From Azotosporobacter soli (GTDB lineage: Bacteria; Bacillota; Negativicutes; SG130): a stretch of DNA of 64,000 nt. Every line of letters starts with the position of its first letter. The first letter of the stretch is position 1. This document shows positions 45,389 to 54,811 of the stretch, in pieces. A program made the position numbers and the translations under genes. The notes beneath the pieces are model-generated. The model was given only the letters and a program-made list of their open reading frames with translations, did no database searches and was not told the origin of the DNA. Location: positions 37,428 through 101,427 of the forward strand of contig NZ_JAUAOA010000010.1 of the NCBI RefSeq assembly GCF_030542965.1, given 5' to 3'.

Positions 45389-46681
45389 ATGACCACTTCC
45401 TATCTGGGACCTGATGAAATTATCCGCAAGAAAAAAGAATATATGATTCCTTGCACCTATCATTTTTATTCCGCACCGATGCAACTGGTACGTGGTGAAA
45501 TGCAATATTTATTCGACCAGACAGGCAAGCGTTATCTCGATTGCTTTGCCGGCGTCTCCGTAATGAACTGCGGACATTGCAACCCGGTTATCAGTAAAGC
45601 AATTTGCGACCAGGCAAACACGTTGCAGCATACCTGTACCATTTATCTTACAGAACCTATTGTCAACTTAGCAGAACGCCTCGCACATATTACGCCCGGC
45701 CGTTTGCAAAAATCCTTCTTTTGCGCCAGCGGCAGTGAGGCGAATGAGGGAGCAGCTTTACTGGCTACTCTTTATACCGGAAAATCCGAATTCCTTACGC
45801 TACGCCAAGGCCTGCATGGTCGAACTAAGTTAGGGATGAGCCTGACCGGACTCAGTTTCTGGCGTACCGATCCCGCGCCAGTCGGAGGGGTAGCTATGGC
45901 GCCAAATCCTTACTGCTATCGCTGCCCTTGCCACAAAAAATATCCGGAATGCGATTTCGCCTGCGTTCAGGAGGTAGAATCCGTAATAAAGACAGCAACC
46001 TCCGGCCAGGTAGCGGCCATGTTTGCCGAACCCATTCAAGGCAATGGCGGCATTATTACACCGCCTCAAGGTTACTTTAAGCGCCTCAAGGAAGTTCTCG
46101 CTCATTATGGAATCCTCTTGATTATGGATGAGGTTCAAACGGGATTTGGCCGGACAGGCCACTTGTTTGCCAGTGAATACTATGATATTGAACCTGATAT
46201 CATGACGTTGGCCAAGGCGCTCGGCAATGGCGCACCCGTTGGCGCATTTATTGCACGTCCTGAAATCGCAGATGTATACACGCGCCCCGGCGCATCCACG
46301 CTTGGCGGCAATCCAGTCACCGCCAGTGCAGCTTTGGCAACATTGCAATACATTGCTGATAACACTCTTGTCGAACGCGCTGCCAAACTTGGCGCCAAAC
46401 TGCGCCAAGGACTGCTCGAACTGCAAACAAAACACGCTCTGATCGGCGATGTCCGCGGTCTTGGGCTAATGCTCGGTGCAGAACTGATTCAGAGTGACGG
46501 AAGCCCCGCCAGCGCGCAAGCTGATCTGATTTTAGAGGAATTAAAGAACCGCGGCGTCTTAATCGGTAAAAACGGCCCCGACCGCAACGTCCTTGCTTTT
46601 CAACCTCCGCTCATTATCACAGAACAAGATATCGACACCTTATTAAACCATCTCTCAGACTTATTAATAAAACTCAACTGA
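45389..46681 (+). CDS. class III PLP aminotransferase
   Basis: A 430-residue enzyme from the ATG at 45389 (GAAAGGTG upstream), 22 bases after the U32 gene. Fold type I motifs are clear: SGSEANEGAALLA, the cofactor Asp in LLIMDEVQTGFGRTG, and the PLP lysine in MTLAKALGNGAPVGAF. A cysteine-rich stretch NPYCYRCPCHKKYPECDF near residue 170 is typical of the alanine-glyoxylate/beta-alanine:pyruvate branch (AGXT2-like). The amino donor cannot be fixed from sequence; ornithine-type and beta-amino-acid substrates remain possible. A strong terminator follows. Confidence 0.87.
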   Translation: MTTSYLGPDEIIRKKKEYMIPCTYHFYSAPMQLVRGEMQYLFDQTGKRYLDCFAGVSVMNCGHCNPVISKAICDQANTLQHTCTIYLTEPIVNLAERLAHITPGRLQKSFFCASGSEANEGAALLATLYTGKSEFLTLRQGLHGRTKLGMSLTGLSFWRTDPAPVGGVAMAPNPYCYRCPCHKKYPECDFACVQEVESVIKTATSGQVAAMFAEPIQGNGGIITPPQGYFKRLKEVLAHYGILLIMDEVQTGFGRTGHLFASEYYDIEPDIMTLAKALGNGAPVGAFIARPEIADVYTRPGASTLGGNPVTASAALATLQYIADNTLVERAAKLGAKLRQGLLELQTKHALIGDVRGLGLMLGAELIQSDGSPASAQADLILEELKNRGVLIGKNGPDRNVLAFQPPLIITEQDIDTLLNHLSDLLIKLN

Positions 46682-46695
46682 CGCGACATATTAAA

Positions 46696-46722
46696 AAACC
46701 CCCACGTTTAACGTGGGGGTTT
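46696..46722. terminator. bidirectional terminator
   Basis: AAACCCCCACGT and ACGTGGGGGTTT pair perfectly around TTA, between the convergent aminotransferase and sepF genes, with A/T runs on both sides. Confidence 0.93.
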
Positions 46723-46733
46723 AGCTTTATCCC

Positions 46734-47168
46734 TTAGCGAATCGCCTTAGTATAAGCAGGCACGGAATATGCGAATAGCTCTTTATTTATATCTACCTGA
46801 TCCGGTGTATACACGAGTATCGTATCCGATACTCGCTGCACATTTCCGTTCGTCACATAACAAACACCATTAAGAAAGTCAATAATCGAGCGTTGAACCG
46901 ATGGCTCTACACATTCAAAATTAATGACTAAGGCAGCTTTCGCTTTCAGCTGATCCGCATACAACTGCACATCATCATAGCGCTGTGGCGTGGCTACTAA
47001 AACCCTAAGCACAGACTGATCCTGAGTATGAACCTTCAAATGAGTTGCTTTCTTTGCGCGCAAAGCAGCCAATTCATTCGCTTCCGGCTCTTCTCTTGTT
47101 TCATGCTCCGGCACTTCGTCCATCGGCATTAAAAAGTTCGTTAACTTATCAATCAATCCGACTGCCAC
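46734..47168 (-). CDS. sepF: cell division protein SepF
   Basis: A 144-residue protein with a short amphipathic N-terminus (MAVGLIDKLTNFLM) for membrane binding, a charged linker and the conserved C-terminal domain (RYDDVQLYADQLKAKAALVINFECVEPSVQRSIIDFLNGV, quoted in part by its ends RYDDVQ and IDFLNG). SepF bundles FtsZ at the division site. In Bacillus it sits in the ylm cluster; here it stands between typA and a terminator, with no cell-division neighbours. Confidence 0.93.
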   Translation of the reverse strand: MAVGLIDKLTNFLMPMDEVPEHETREEPEANELAALRAKKATHLKVHTQDQSVLRVLVATPQRYDDVQLYADQLKAKAALVINFECVEPSVQRSIIDFLNGVCYVTNGNVQRVSDTILVYTPDQVDINKELFAYSVPAYTKAIR

Positions 47169-47263
47169 GTCTTTCGCCCTCCAAAGTCATAAAATGACTA
47201 CTTTTGGTATGCATTCGCCAATCATTTCATTTTTCCTGCAAAAGCTCCAAAAATTCTTCGTTA

Positions 47264-49072
47264 CTAAGCGTTTTTGCGCTCACGACCACGTTGATGCTTA
47301 TCGAGCGTAGCTTTGCGCAAACGGATACTTTGCGGCGTTACTTCGACAAGTTCATCCTTATTGATGTATTCGAGAGCCTGTTCCAGCGACAGCAAGCGCG
47401 GAGCAACAAGACGCAACGCCTCATCGGTGCCGCTTGTACGCATGTTGGATACCTGCTTTTTCTTGCACGGATTTACATCCATGTCAATATCGCGTGTGCT
47501 TTCGCCAACAATCATTCCTTGGTATACCGGTTGTACCGGAGAAACGAACATAGTACCACGATCCTGCAAGCCATAAATACCATATGCGCAGGTTTCACCT
47601 TGTTCAGACGCTACCAACACGCCGCGCGTGCGGCCTTGGATTGCGCCCTTGAACGGTGCATAGCCATGGAAAACATGGTTCATGATACCCGTTCCTTTAG
47701 TATTCGTCAGGAATTCCGAACGGAAACCGATTAAGCCGCGCGCCGGAATGATAAATTCCATACGCAAATACCCAGCCAGTTCAATCATATTGATCAATTC
47801 CGCTTTGCGCACACCCAGCGCTTCCATAACCGCGCCCATAAACTCTTGCGGCACGTCAATCGTCAGATGCTCGAGCGGTTCATTACGTTCGCCGTCGATC
47901 ATCTTATAAACAACCTCCGGTTTACCGACTTGGAATTCAAAGCCCTCACGACGCATCGTTTCAATCAGGATCGACAGATGCAACTCACCACGGCCTGAAA
48001 CTTCAAATGAATCGGCACTGTCAGTCTCGGAAACACGCAAACTGACGTTCGTTTCCACTTCTTTGAAGAGACGGTTGCGCAAATGGCGCGACGTAACGAA
48101 GTCGCCTTCCGTACCTGCAAACGGACTCGTGTTGACGCTGAAAACCATCGACAGCGTCGGCTCATCGATATGAATCGACGGCAGAGCTTCCGGTTGCAGC
48201 GGATCGGCAATGGTATCACCGATGCTGACATCCGCCAAGCCCGTCAAGGCGATGATGTCGCCTGCTTTAGCCGATTCAGTCTCTACGCGTTTCAAACCTT
48301 CATAGGTATAGAGGCGACCGAGTTTCCCCTTCGCCTGGACTTCGCCTTTAATCGTAACGACTTGTTGTCCCGCATTGATTGTACCACGCATAATACGTCC
48401 CAGGGCTACACGGCCTACATAATCGTCATATTCCAGTGTAGTGACCATCATTTGCAAAGCTCCGTCCTCGTCGCATTCCGGCGCCGGGATTTCTTCCAGC
48501 AAAACTTTGAAGATCGGCTCTAAGTTGACTGCCTCATCCTTCATATCCATTTTTGCAACGCCAGCACGGGCAGCCGCATAAATAACAGGGAACTCGAGTT
48601 GCTCGTCGTCCGCTCCCAGCTCAATAAACAGCTCTAAAACTTCATCGACAACTTCGATAGCTCTTTCATCCGGACGGTCGATCTTATTAACAACAACAAC
48701 AACCTTTAATTTCTGTTCAAGAGCCTTGCGCAAAACGTATTTTGTCTGCGGCATTGGCCCTTCAAACGCGTCTACCAGCAATAGCGCACCGTCTACCATA
48801 TTCAGAACGCGCTCCACTTCGCCGCCGAAGTCAGCATGTCCCGGGGTGTCAACAATGTTGATTTTCACGCCTTCATGCATGATTGCGGTATTTTTTGCCA
48901 AAATCGTGATGCCGCGTTCGCGTTCCAGGTCGTTTGAGTCCATAACCCGTTCCGTCAATTGTTCATTCGCTCTAAAAACATTACTCTGGCGAAGCATGGC
49001 ATCCACCAATGTAGTTTTACCATGATCAACGTGAGCAATAATCGCTATATTTCTTAGGTCCTGACGTTTCAT
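47264..49072 (-). CDS. typA: translational GTPase TypA/BipA
   Basis: A 602-residue ribosome-associated GTPase needed for 50S assembly and growth in the cold or stress. G1 is IAHVDHGKTTLVDAML, G3 DTPGHADFGGEV, G4 NKIDRP. Domains II, III and V follow the EF-G order, and the C-terminal BipA-specific domain (RSEFLTNTKGTGIMNHVF) is present. The ATG follows GGATGAAGG. Length is as expected. It is probably its own transcript. Confidence 0.97.
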   Translation of the reverse strand: MKRQDLRNIAIIAHVDHGKTTLVDAMLRQSNVFRANEQLTERVMDSNDLERERGITILAKNTAIMHEGVKINIVDTPGHADFGGEVERVLNMVDGALLLVDAFEGPMPQTKYVLRKALEQKLKVVVVVNKIDRPDERAIEVVDEVLELFIELGADDEQLEFPVIYAAARAGVAKMDMKDEAVNLEPIFKVLLEEIPAPECDEDGALQMMVTTLEYDDYVGRVALGRIMRGTINAGQQVVTIKGEVQAKGKLGRLYTYEGLKRVETESAKAGDIIALTGLADVSIGDTIADPLQPEALPSIHIDEPTLSMVFSVNTSPFAGTEGDFVTSRHLRNRLFKEVETNVSLRVSETDSADSFEVSGRGELHLSILIETMRREGFEFQVGKPEVVYKMIDGERNEPLEHLTIDVPQEFMGAVMEALGVRKAELINMIELAGYLRMEFIIPARGLIGFRSEFLTNTKGTGIMNHVFHGYAPFKGAIQGRTRGVLVASEQGETCAYGIYGLQDRGTMFVSPVQPVYQGMIVGESTRDIDMDVNPCKKKQVSNMRTSGTDEALRLVAPRLLSLEQALEYINKDELVEVTPQSIRLRKATLDKHQRGRERKNA

Positions 49073-49092
49073 CCTTCATCCTCCAAGCCAAA

Positions 49093-49120
49093 TTAAAGAA
49101 AGGATGCTTCTCGGCATCCT
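49093..49120 (-). terminator. terminator after the beta-CASP hydrolase gene
   Basis: On the minus strand AGGATGC pairs with GCATCCT and is followed by TTCTTTAA, between this gene and typA. Confidence 0.6.
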
Positions 49121-49178
49121 CTCCGTCTATGCATAAAGCTACTATAGTATAAGGCACTCGCCCTGTCAATAGCTAGTA

Positions 49179-50786
49179 TCAAACTGCGTTCAAAGTTTTT
49201 CGCATATAACTCTGCAATTTTTCCAGTCGCCGTAGAATTTCCGGCATTTTTTGTTTATCAGAGGCAACCGCCTGCTCTAATTGGCGACGGTATTGCTGAT
49301 ACTCCCGTTCCACCGTTTCAAGATATTCTTGCAATTGGCGCTGTGCAGGATCAAGAACGACGATGCCGCTTTCTTCAATTTCCCAGTTTCGTCCTGCAAT
49401 ATGGGCTGCATCAGAAAAATGTGGAATATAAGTCTGCATGGCCAATTTTTCTTTAAGCAATAGCGCAAACGGCTCAGCCATATCCACTTCACCATGCACC
49501 AAAAAGACGCAAGCCGGTTTGCCTTCAAAATTCCCTAACCACTCGAGCAATTGTCCCTGATCCGCATGGGCGGAAAACCCGTCGAGGTTATGCACCTCCG
49601 CTTTCACGCTGATTTCCTCACCTAACAGCTTGACTTTTTTCGCACCTTCTATCAGTCGACGCCCCAAGCTGCCTTGCGCTTGGTAACCGACAAACAACAC
49701 ACTTGATTCCGGACGCCACAGATTATGTTTTAAATGGTGCAGAATTCGTCCGGCATCCGCCATTCCGCTAGCAGAAATGATGATTGCGGATTCGTTGAGA
49801 TCATTCAGCGCCTTCGATTCATCTGAAGTCTTGGTAAAGCGTAATTTAGGCAAATACAAAGGACTTTCCTGGTCTTCACGCATCATACCGAGTGCCTCAG
49901 AATCATAATCTTGAATATTATGCATGAATATATCTGTCGCCGATATTGCCAACGGACTATCGATCACAACTGGTAAATCTGGAATCTTACCTGCTTTGAG
50001 AAGCTTGTGCAGATAATATAAAATCGTTTGGGTACGTCCTACTGCAAAAGACGGGATAATAATATTGCCGCCCCGCGCCGCTGTCTCTTTGATAATTTTC
50101 CCCAACGCTTCCTCTTTGTCATAATGGCTATGACGACGATTTCCATATGTCGATTCGACAATGACGTAATCCGCTTCCGTCAATACTGTCGGGTTTTTGA
50201 TCAAAGGTTGATTGGACTGTCCTAAATCTCCGGAAAAAACCAGTTTCGTGCTCTTGCCATCTTCCGTCACTGTAACCTCCAGCAAAGACGAACCTAAGAT
50301 ATGTCCGGCATCAAAAAATTTCACGCTAACCTTATCTGACAGTACGACCTCCGTCGCGTAGGCAACCGAAGAAAATTGCTGCAAGCAAAGGTAGGCATCG
50401 TCAATTGTGTATAACGGCTCCATTGCTACCCGCCCCGCCCGAACGCCTTTACGATTAAAAATCTCTGCATCAAATTCTTGAATATGGGCGCTGTCCGGCA
50501 AAAGAATACTGCATAACTCTCCGGTAACCTTTGTCGCATAAATAGGCCCCTTGAAGCCGGAATTGCACAATTTAGGCAACAAGCCACTATGATCAATATG
50601 CGCATGCGTTAACAATACACAATCTAATTCACCCGGGTTAAAGACAAAATCGCGTTGATTCAAAGCAACAACGGCTTTTGATCCCTGAAACATGCCACAA
50701 TCGATCAAGATTTTTTGACTGCCCACTTCCAACAGGTATGAGGATCCCGTGACCATTCTGGCGGCTCCTAAAAATGTTAACTGCAT
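49179..50786 (-). CDS. beta-CASP metallo-beta-lactamase RNase-type hydrolase
   Basis: A 535-residue protein with the MBL zinc motif LTHAHIDHSGLLPKL, further metal ligands in FSGDLGQS and the C-terminal SAHADQGQLLEWL of the beta-CASP/RMMBL layout (YSH1/CPSF73-like). Such enzymes cut or trim RNA. After the RMMBL motif there is an extra helical tail of about 100 residues (LQEYLETVEREYQQYRRQLEQ), likely a coiled coil. The true RNA target is unknown. It is distinct from RNase J, which has different flanking motifs. Confidence 0.9.
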   Translation of the reverse strand: MQLTFLGAARMVTGSSYLLEVGSQKILIDCGMFQGSKAVVALNQRDFVFNPGELDCVLLTHAHIDHSGLLPKLCNSGFKGPIYATKVTGELCSILLPDSAHIQEFDAEIFNRKGVRAGRVAMEPLYTIDDAYLCLQQFSSVAYATEVVLSDKVSVKFFDAGHILGSSLLEVTVTEDGKSTKLVFSGDLGQSNQPLIKNPTVLTEADYVIVESTYGNRRHSHYDKEEALGKIIKETAARGGNIIIPSFAVGRTQTILYYLHKLLKAGKIPDLPVVIDSPLAISATDIFMHNIQDYDSEALGMMREDQESPLYLPKLRFTKTSDESKALNDLNESAIIISASGMADAGRILHHLKHNLWRPESSVLFVGYQAQGSLGRRLIEGAKKVKLLGEEISVKAEVHNLDGFSAHADQGQLLEWLGNFEGKPACVFLVHGEVDMAEPFALLLKEKLAMQTYIPHFSDAAHIAGRNWEIEESGIVVLDPAQRQLQEYLETVEREYQQYRRQLEQAVASDKQKMPEILRRLEKLQSYMRKTLNAV

Positions 50787-50963
50787 AATGTTTCTCCTCT
50801 ATCCATAAGATAAATGACTGCATGCGTTACTCTTTCGATACCAATTCGCCAAAACGCGCTAAATTCCTTCAATTCCGACTATTTCATCTTGCAGCAATTC
50901 TTGCTTTCGCATCACATAAGTTTATCGATTACGTTATTTCACTCATTTTTCATTATGACATAA

Positions 50964-50996
50964 AACAGGAACCCTATTTCTATTTGGGTTCCTGTT
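50964..50996 (-). terminator. terminator of the murB unit
   Basis: AACAGGAACCC pairs with GGGTTCCTGTT; on the minus strand it is followed by TTAT after a short T run, just after the murB stop at 51007. Confidence 0.8.
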
Positions 50997-51006
50997 CCTA
51001 TCCGCT

Positions 51007-51906
51007 TTATTCATCTCCGATAATGCGCACTTCCGGATGCAACATCACACCAGCATGTTCAAAAACACGATGCTGCACCTCTTTAATTAGCGCCTGCACA
51101 TCAGCTGCGGTTGCGCCGCCGGCATTCACGACAAAACCGGCATGTTTCGTTGACACTTCCGCGCCGCCGTAACGAAGGCCCTTCAGGCCGGCTGCTTCAA
51201 TCAAAGTACCGGCAAAATGACCTTCCGGACGTTTAAATGTGCTTCCTGCACTCGGCATTTCAAGCGGTTGTTTACTCTCTCTCTTTTCGGTAAACTCCCC
51301 CATCTGCGCCAAAATCATTTCTTCCTGACCATCCGCCAGCCCTAATTCCACTTCACAGATGATCGCATGACTCTCTTGAAAGACACTATGCCGATAAGAA
51401 AATTTCAATTCCGGTCGCGACAGTTTTTGAATTTCGCCAGTTAACGTAACGGCGGTTACACTTTCGACCACTGCACTAATTTCCCCATTATAGGCGCCTG
51501 CATTCATAAACACGGCTCCTCCAACGCTACCGGGAATACCAACCGAAAATTCCATACCGGTCATTTTTTCTTGCGCAGCAAAGCGAGCCAAGTCCCCAAG
51601 GCCGGTGCCAGCTCCTGCAATCAGAACATTTCCCTGGCGTCGTATTTGAGCCATTTCATCACCAAATTTCAAGACCAGTCCGCGAATCCCCTTATCGCGC
51701 ACTAAAATATTCGAGCCATTCCCAAGAACTGTGATTTTCATCGCATAGGCGGCCGCAATGCGCACCAGCGCCGCCACTTCTGCTACCGAAATCGGAAAAG
51801 CCAACACGTCTGCCGGACCGCCGATTTTAAACGTTGTATACTCTGCCAGCGGCGCTTCATATGCAATGCGCTCACTTGCGATAACTGCTTCAAAGTCATT
51901 TTTCAT
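51007..51906 (-). CDS. murB: UDP-N-acetylenolpyruvoylglucosamine reductase
   Basis: Second committed step of peptidoglycan precursor synthesis: NADPH reduction of UDP-GlcNAc enolpyruvate to UDP-MurNAc. FAD-binding motifs YTTFKIGGPADVLAFP, LGNGSNILV and SVGGAVFMNAGAYNGEI are present; the proton-donor Ser is in PSAGSTFKRP. The ATG at 51906 lies one base after the ylbF stop, so the two are co-translated. About 299 residues, type II size. An upstream TTG could extend it by 12 residues within the ylbF gene. Confidence 0.96.
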   Translation of the reverse strand: MKNDFEAVIASERIAYEAPLAEYTTFKIGGPADVLAFPISVAEVAALVRIAAAYAMKITVLGNGSNILVRDKGIRGLVLKFGDEMAQIRRQGNVLIAGAGTGLGDLARFAAQEKMTGMEFSVGIPGSVGGAVFMNAGAYNGEISAVVESVTAVTLTGEIQKLSRPELKFSYRHSVFQESHAIICEVELGLADGQEEMILAQMGEFTEKRESKQPLEMPSAGSTFKRPEGHFAGTLIEAAGLKGLRYGGAEVSTKHAGFVVNAGGATAADVQALIKEVQHRVFEHAGVMLHPEVRIIGDE

Positions 51907-51907
51907 C

Positions 51908-52258
51908 TTATTTTTTATCAAAAAAATCCATTCCTTCGGCAACCGAATCGCCTAAAATTTTATACACATCCGCAACTACCCGCTGCAGCGTCATATACGC
52001 TTGCATAAAAGATGCCGCCTTGCTGTTTAATAAAATGAGCTGATACATTTGTTGGATTTTTTCCGCTTTTTCTTTATCTTCAGGCTTTCCAGCCATCATC
52101 TCATATTCCAATTCCATATGTTTCGAGATAAAATTCTTTACCATCTCTTTTGCATTCGAATCCGATTCGATCTCATTTTTAGCCGCTTGAAACGTTTTAA
52201 ACTCCTGCGAATCTTTGATTGCTTTTACTAATTCATGCGTCTTGTCATAAATGTTCAC
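51908..52258 (-). CDS. YlbF/YmcA family protein
   Basis: About 116 residues from a GTG at 52258, seven bases after TTGGAGGG. The protein is almost all helical and charged (MNIYDKTHELVKAIKDSQEFKTF; AKEMVKNFISKHMELEYEMM), with the YlbF/YmcA domain seen in Bacillus. There, YlbF, YmcA and YaaT form an Fe-S complex that helps RNase Y act in mRNA decay and sporulation/biofilm control. Here it sits before murB, suggesting a shared transcript but not a shared function. Confidence 0.85.
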   Translation of the reverse strand: MNIYDKTHELVKAIKDSQEFKTFQAAKNEIESDSNAKEMVKNFISKHMELEYEMMAGKPEDKEKAEKIQQMYQLILLNSKAASFMQAYMTLQRVVADVYKILGDSVAEGMDFFDKK

Positions 52259-52327
52259 TTTATAGCCCTCCAAATTAAATATTACACATCATAACACTCT
52301 TTTATCTCTGTTAGTAAAGGTTACTCT

Positions 52328-52783
52328 TTAACATCCAGAAAATCCGGTCTGCCGCAACGCTTCATAAAGAACGATCGCCACCGAATTTGACAAATTCAAA
52401 GATCGAGCGCCCTTTCGCATTGGAATTGTGATGCACCGCTCACTGTTTTCTGCAAGCAACGTCTCCGGCAATCCGGCCGTCTCTTTCCCAAACACCAAAA
52501 CATCATCCGCCTTATAGGCAATCTGACTATATGAACGAGTCGTTTTCGTTGTACCGTAATAAAAGGTGTGCCCCGCCAATTCAGCCTCTACAGAAGCAAA
52601 ATCCTCATGGCAAACGACATCGACTAAATGCCAGTAATCCAGTCCGGCTCTCTTAAGATACCTGTCTTCCAAAGAAAATCCCAGTGGTTTAACCAAATGC
52701 AGCCGACTCGCCGTAGCAGCGCAAAGGCGTGCAATATTTCCCGTATTGCCTGGAATCTCGGGCTCCACTAACACGATATGCAT
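52328..52783 (-). CDS. trmL: tRNA (cytidine/uridine-34-2'-O)-methyltransferase
   Basis: A 151-residue SPOUT methyltransferase that methylates the ribose of the wobble base of some tRNA-Leu. The N-terminal VLVEPEIPGNTGNIARLC, GKETAGLP and the C-terminal trefoil-knot SAM site ARSLNLSNSVAIVLYEALRQ are all as in TrmL. The ATG has AAAGGAGAG upstream. Fittingly, four tRNA-Leu genes occur in this window, though not next to it. Confidence 0.94.
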   Translation of the reverse strand: MHIVLVEPEIPGNTGNIARLCAATASRLHLVKPLGFSLEDRYLKRAGLDYWHLVDVVCHEDFASVEAELAGHTFYYGTTKTTRSYSQIAYKADDVLVFGKETAGLPETLLAENSERCITIPMRKGARSLNLSNSVAIVLYEALRQTGFSGC

Positions 52784-52870
52784 GGCACTCTCCTTTTCTC
52801 TTACTTACACTACTCTATACTATACAAAAATGTCCTCGGCTTGGCAAATCGATATTTAATGACAAAACAA

Positions 52871-52907
52871 AAACAGATCTCTTTCATGCTTGAAAGGATC
52901 TGTTTTT
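52871..52907 (-). terminator. terminator of the Fe-S protein gene
   Basis: On the minus strand AAACAGATCCTTTC pairs imperfectly with GAAAGAGATCTGTTT and is followed by TTTTGTTTTG, a few bases after the stop codon. Confidence 0.85.
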
Positions 52908-52917
52908 TATCCCTCGA

Positions 52918-53307
52918 TTAACCGTGGATCAACTGCGGCAGACATTTCACACAAACCCAGGTACTGTCACCGTTCGTCTTAACCGGCAACAAGGGTTGTA
53001 TCATTTCCGAATTACCGCACCAATGGCAACTCATGATATGCGGCGCAAGCCCCTCCTTCACAAGTGAAGCTTTGTGCTCTTTAACTGCCTCTTCATCAAA
53101 ATTTTCCGTTTCACGCTCTTCGAGCGTAAGTGCGCCAGTCGGACATACGCCGAGGCAAAAACCTGCACCATCACATAATTCTTCCCGTAACACCTTCGCT
53201 TTTCCATTCTCCAGCGTGATTGCCCCTTCGGCACACGGTGAAACGCATTGGCCACAGCCATTACAAAGCATTTCATCAATCTTAACAATTTTGCGTTTTA
53301 TTTTCAT
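52918..53307 (-). CDS. iron-sulfur protein with degenerate second cluster and Cys-pair tail
   Basis: A 129-residue ferredoxin-like protein. The first [4Fe-4S] site is complete (CNGCGQCVSPC). The second reads CDGAGFCLGVCP, lacking the second of the four usual cysteines, a variant also known in some ferredoxin-type proteins and possibly giving a three-iron cluster. The tail adds two Cys pairs, CHWCG and CVKCLP, which could bind zinc. It has no membrane part and stands alone. Its redox partner is unknown. Confidence 0.85.
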   Translation of the reverse strand: MKIKRKIVKIDEMLCNGCGQCVSPCAEGAITLENGKAKVLREELCDGAGFCLGVCPTGALTLEERETENFDEEAVKEHKASLVKEGLAPHIMSCHWCGNSEMIQPLLPVKTNGDSTWVCVKCLPQLIHG

Positions 53308-53383
53308 GCTTCTTCCTCATCTCTTTTCTTCTTACTTTAACAAATTTGTTATATGTAATCTATGATGTATGTCACATGCAACA

Positions 53384-53421
53384 AACGGGCTCGCACCGTT
53401 TCTTATCAATGCAAACCCGTT
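53384..53421 (-). terminator. terminator after the response regulator-phosphatase gene
   Basis: On the minus strand AACGGGTTTGCA (53421-53410) pairs with TGCGAGCCCGTT (53395-53384), twelve pairs including two G-U, then TGTTG. It lies five bases after the stop codon. Confidence 0.7.
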
Positions 53422-53425
53422 CTTC

Positions 53426-54568
53426 TCACTTCGCGCAAATAAGCATCATCGCCATATCCGTTTTCGCTTTTTTATCCGAGCCATTTCCGAACAATTGGAA
53501 GATCGTTTCAAAAAATTCTGTTGGCCGTTCAGCAATCAGATGCTTTCGATTAATTACGCAGCGCGACAATTCTTCATACACCTCATCCGCTCCTGCATGG
53601 TCCAGTTTATTCTCCAACAGACCCTCGGTATAGGTCACGACAAGATCGCCCGCTGCAATCGGCAATTGATGCAGTTCATATTCTTCGTCTTCAATCATAC
53701 CTATGCTGTGGCTGCTTTCTTGCAAAATATGGGCCACATCTTTCTCTGCTTGATAAAATACCGGATAGGATTGTCCTGCATTTGAATACCATAATGTATT
53801 ATCTTTGATGAGACCGACAAATGCAGTCAGGCAATAATTACTCTTCGTTAGATTGCAAAAGACATTATTGATATGACGCAGTACATCATTCGGATATTGA
53901 AACTGCTGCACACAATGTTGAAATTCCACTTTCAGCATGGAAGACAACATGGCCGCCGCCACACCATAGCCTGAAACGTCCGCCATAATAAACCAAAGGC
54001 TCTCACCGGATTCAACGCAATCATAGAAATCCCCCCCCACCTCATGGCAGGGAATAAATTTTCCGTACATGTCGGCAACCGTAAAGCTTTGCCTTTCTTT
54101 CAACAATGACTGCTGAAACACATTTGCAAGCAGCATTTCAAGACTCATTTTTTCATTCAGCGCTTGAATCGTCTTTTGTTGTTCATATAGTTGAATAGCA
54201 TTTTTAACCTTCATCGGCAAAATTACATTCATCTGCTTCGGTTTTAAAGGCTTTGTAAAATAATCATACGCGCCGAGAGCCAGCGCTTCACTAATACTGT
54301 CGATTTCGTCCATAGCCGAATATACAATGACAGGGATGTCCTTCAAACGATGATCCTGACGCATCTCCCTCAGGACATCAAAGCCATTTTTTTCCGGCAT
54401 CATTAAATCAAGTATCACCAAGCTTATTTCTTCGCTTTCCATCACTTCCAGAGCCTGAACGCCATTTACAGCATCAGTAAATATGACATCTTCCATATCC
54501 TTTAACGCTGCTTTCAGTACAGTACGATTAAAGGCCACATCATCGACTACCAATATAGTGTAAGCCAT
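53426..54568 (-). CDS. response regulator with PP2C/SpoIIE phosphatase output
   Basis: About 380 residues from the ATG at 54568 (GGGGTG upstream). Residues 1-120 are a receiver domain: VVDDVAFNRTVLKAAL, phosphoacceptor Asp in ILDLMMPEKNG, Lys in FTKPLKP. A linker coiled coil (about 125-165) leads to an RsbU/SpoIIE-type phosphatase with PCHEVGGDFYDCVESGE, MADVSGYGVAAAMLSS and the C-terminal KTDMAMMLI. It would dephosphorylate an anti-sigma antagonist when phosphorylated by a kinase. No anti-sigma or antagonist gene is adjacent, so the target is unknown. Confidence 0.93.
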   Translation of the reverse strand: MAYTILVVDDVAFNRTVLKAALKDMEDVIFTDAVNGVQALEVMESEEISLVILDLMMPEKNGFDVLREMRQDHRLKDIPVIVYSAMDEIDSISEALALGAYDYFTKPLKPKQMNVILPMKVKNAIQLYEQQKTIQALNEKMSLEMLLANVFQQSLLKERQSFTVADMYGKFIPCHEVGGDFYDCVESGESLWFIMADVSGYGVAAAMLSSMLKVEFQHCVQQFQYPNDVLRHINNVFCNLTKSNYCLTAFVGLIKDNTLWYSNAGQSYPVFYQAEKDVAHILQESSHSIGMIEDEEYELHQLPIAAGDLVVTYTEGLLENKLDHAGADEVYEELSRCVINRKHLIAERPTEFFETIFQLFGNGSDKKAKTDMAMMLICAK

Positions 54569-54811
54569 GCGAACACCCCAATTTCTTAAATTTATCGTAT
54601 TATATTTCATTTATTTTCACTGCTTATATCATACTACATTGCAAGGTTATTTTCCTCTTTATTTAGCATCATTTTCCGTTTTGTTCCAAAAATACGACTT
54701 CCTCGCATCCATCGCCCGCACAATATTTCTTGCATTTGCATTTCATTTTCCGTAATATTAAAGCATCAACGTAAACCATTATTATTTTTAAGTTAACGAG
54801 AGGTGTTCTCT

